Shown piece by piece: positions 52,187 to 52,238 of a stretch of DNA of 52,238 nt. The notes beneath the pieces are model-generated. The model made no database searches. It saw only the letters and a list, made by a program, of their open reading frames with translations, and was not told the origin of the DNA. Position 1 is the first letter of the stretch. Every line of letters starts with the position of its first letter. Position numbers and translations under genes: made by a program. The stretch is from Akkermansiaceae bacterium UBA7890. Lineage in GTDB: Bacteria > Verrucomicrobiota > Verrucomicrobiia > Verrucomicrobiales > Akkermansiaceae. The stretch covers positions 1 to 52,238 of the forward strand of contig DLRK01000024.1 in NCBI GenBank assembly GCA_002501065.1, written 5' to 3'.

Positions 52187-52238
52187 GCTCGGGTGGCGGA
52201 ATTGGTAGACGCGCTAGATTAAGGATCTAGTGGGGTAA
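52187..52238 (+). tRNA. tRNA-Leu, anticodon AAG (3' part outside window)
   Basis: The first 52 bases of a leucine tRNA are visible. The acceptor strand is GCTCGGG (52187-52193), followed by TG, a leucine-type D arm GCGGAATTGGTAGACGC, and anticodon stem CTAGA (52214-52218) pairing with TCTAG (52226-52230). The seven-base loop TTAAGGA puts AAG at 52221-52223 as anticodon, with G at position 37 as in CUN-reading leucine tRNAs. The variable arm begins at 52231 and the rest is cut off. The 156-base gap between it and the divergent propeller gene shows no other gene. Confidence 0.9.

Overview
The window is a dense, GC-rich (about 60% by eye) bacterial chromosome segment. It holds about 45 protein genes, one tRNA gene cut by the right edge, and no rRNA, CRISPR array, prophage or insertion sequence that I can see. 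The gene set fits a Gram-negative, menaquinone-using, meso-DAP peptidoglycan bacterium. A fused murC-murB, a LysM membrane protein inside the division cluster, a divergent FtsZ and lipoprotein-type signal peptides suggest the Verrucomicrobiota/PVC group. That placement is inference; there is no rRNA gene to confirm it.

Region 1 (1-9985, +) is a glycolytic block (gap end, pgk, tpiA) running straight into menaquinone genes menF, menD, menH, menB, menA, menC and menE. Together they take chorismate to DHNA-CoA and include the prenyltransferase. A thioesterase and the final methyltransferase are not in view. A hairpin at 10038-10064 probably ends the run.

Region 2 (10000-22400) is mixed housekeeping and accessory DNA: an RbsD/FucU-like lipoprotein, a tiny RNase III-fold protein, pdxH, and a single gene fusing a glycosyltransferase to the arsenosugar radical SAM enzyme ArsS. 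It continues with small envelope proteins, hpt coupled to a LOG/PpnN-like nucleosidase, rpsO-pnp with a processing-type hairpin between them, rsmB and unknown genes.

Region 3 (22650-42800, +) is a complete division and cell wall (dcw) cluster: mraZ, rsmH, ftsL, ftsI, murE, murF, mraY, murD, a LysM protein, ftsW, murG, murC-murB fusion, ddl, ftsQ, ftsA, ftsZ. Many junctions overlap. It is preceded by a promoter carrying 10-bp AAAGTG repeats that look like MraZ boxes. mraZ and rsmH are separated by a long inverted repeat. FtsZ has an altered T7 loop and a very long acidic/basic tail.

Region 4 (42900-52238) has typA (+), then a minus-strand block: methionine synthase split into two genes with an operator-like palindrome upstream, and a PQQ-propeller/zinc alcohol dehydrogenase/SDR operon. 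The edge carries a tRNA-Leu whose anticodon reads AAG.

The strongest candidates for something new are the glycosyltransferase-ArsS fusion, the FtsZ T7-loop change, the RbsD-like lipoprotein paired with a minimal RNase III-like protein, and the A34 tRNA-Leu.
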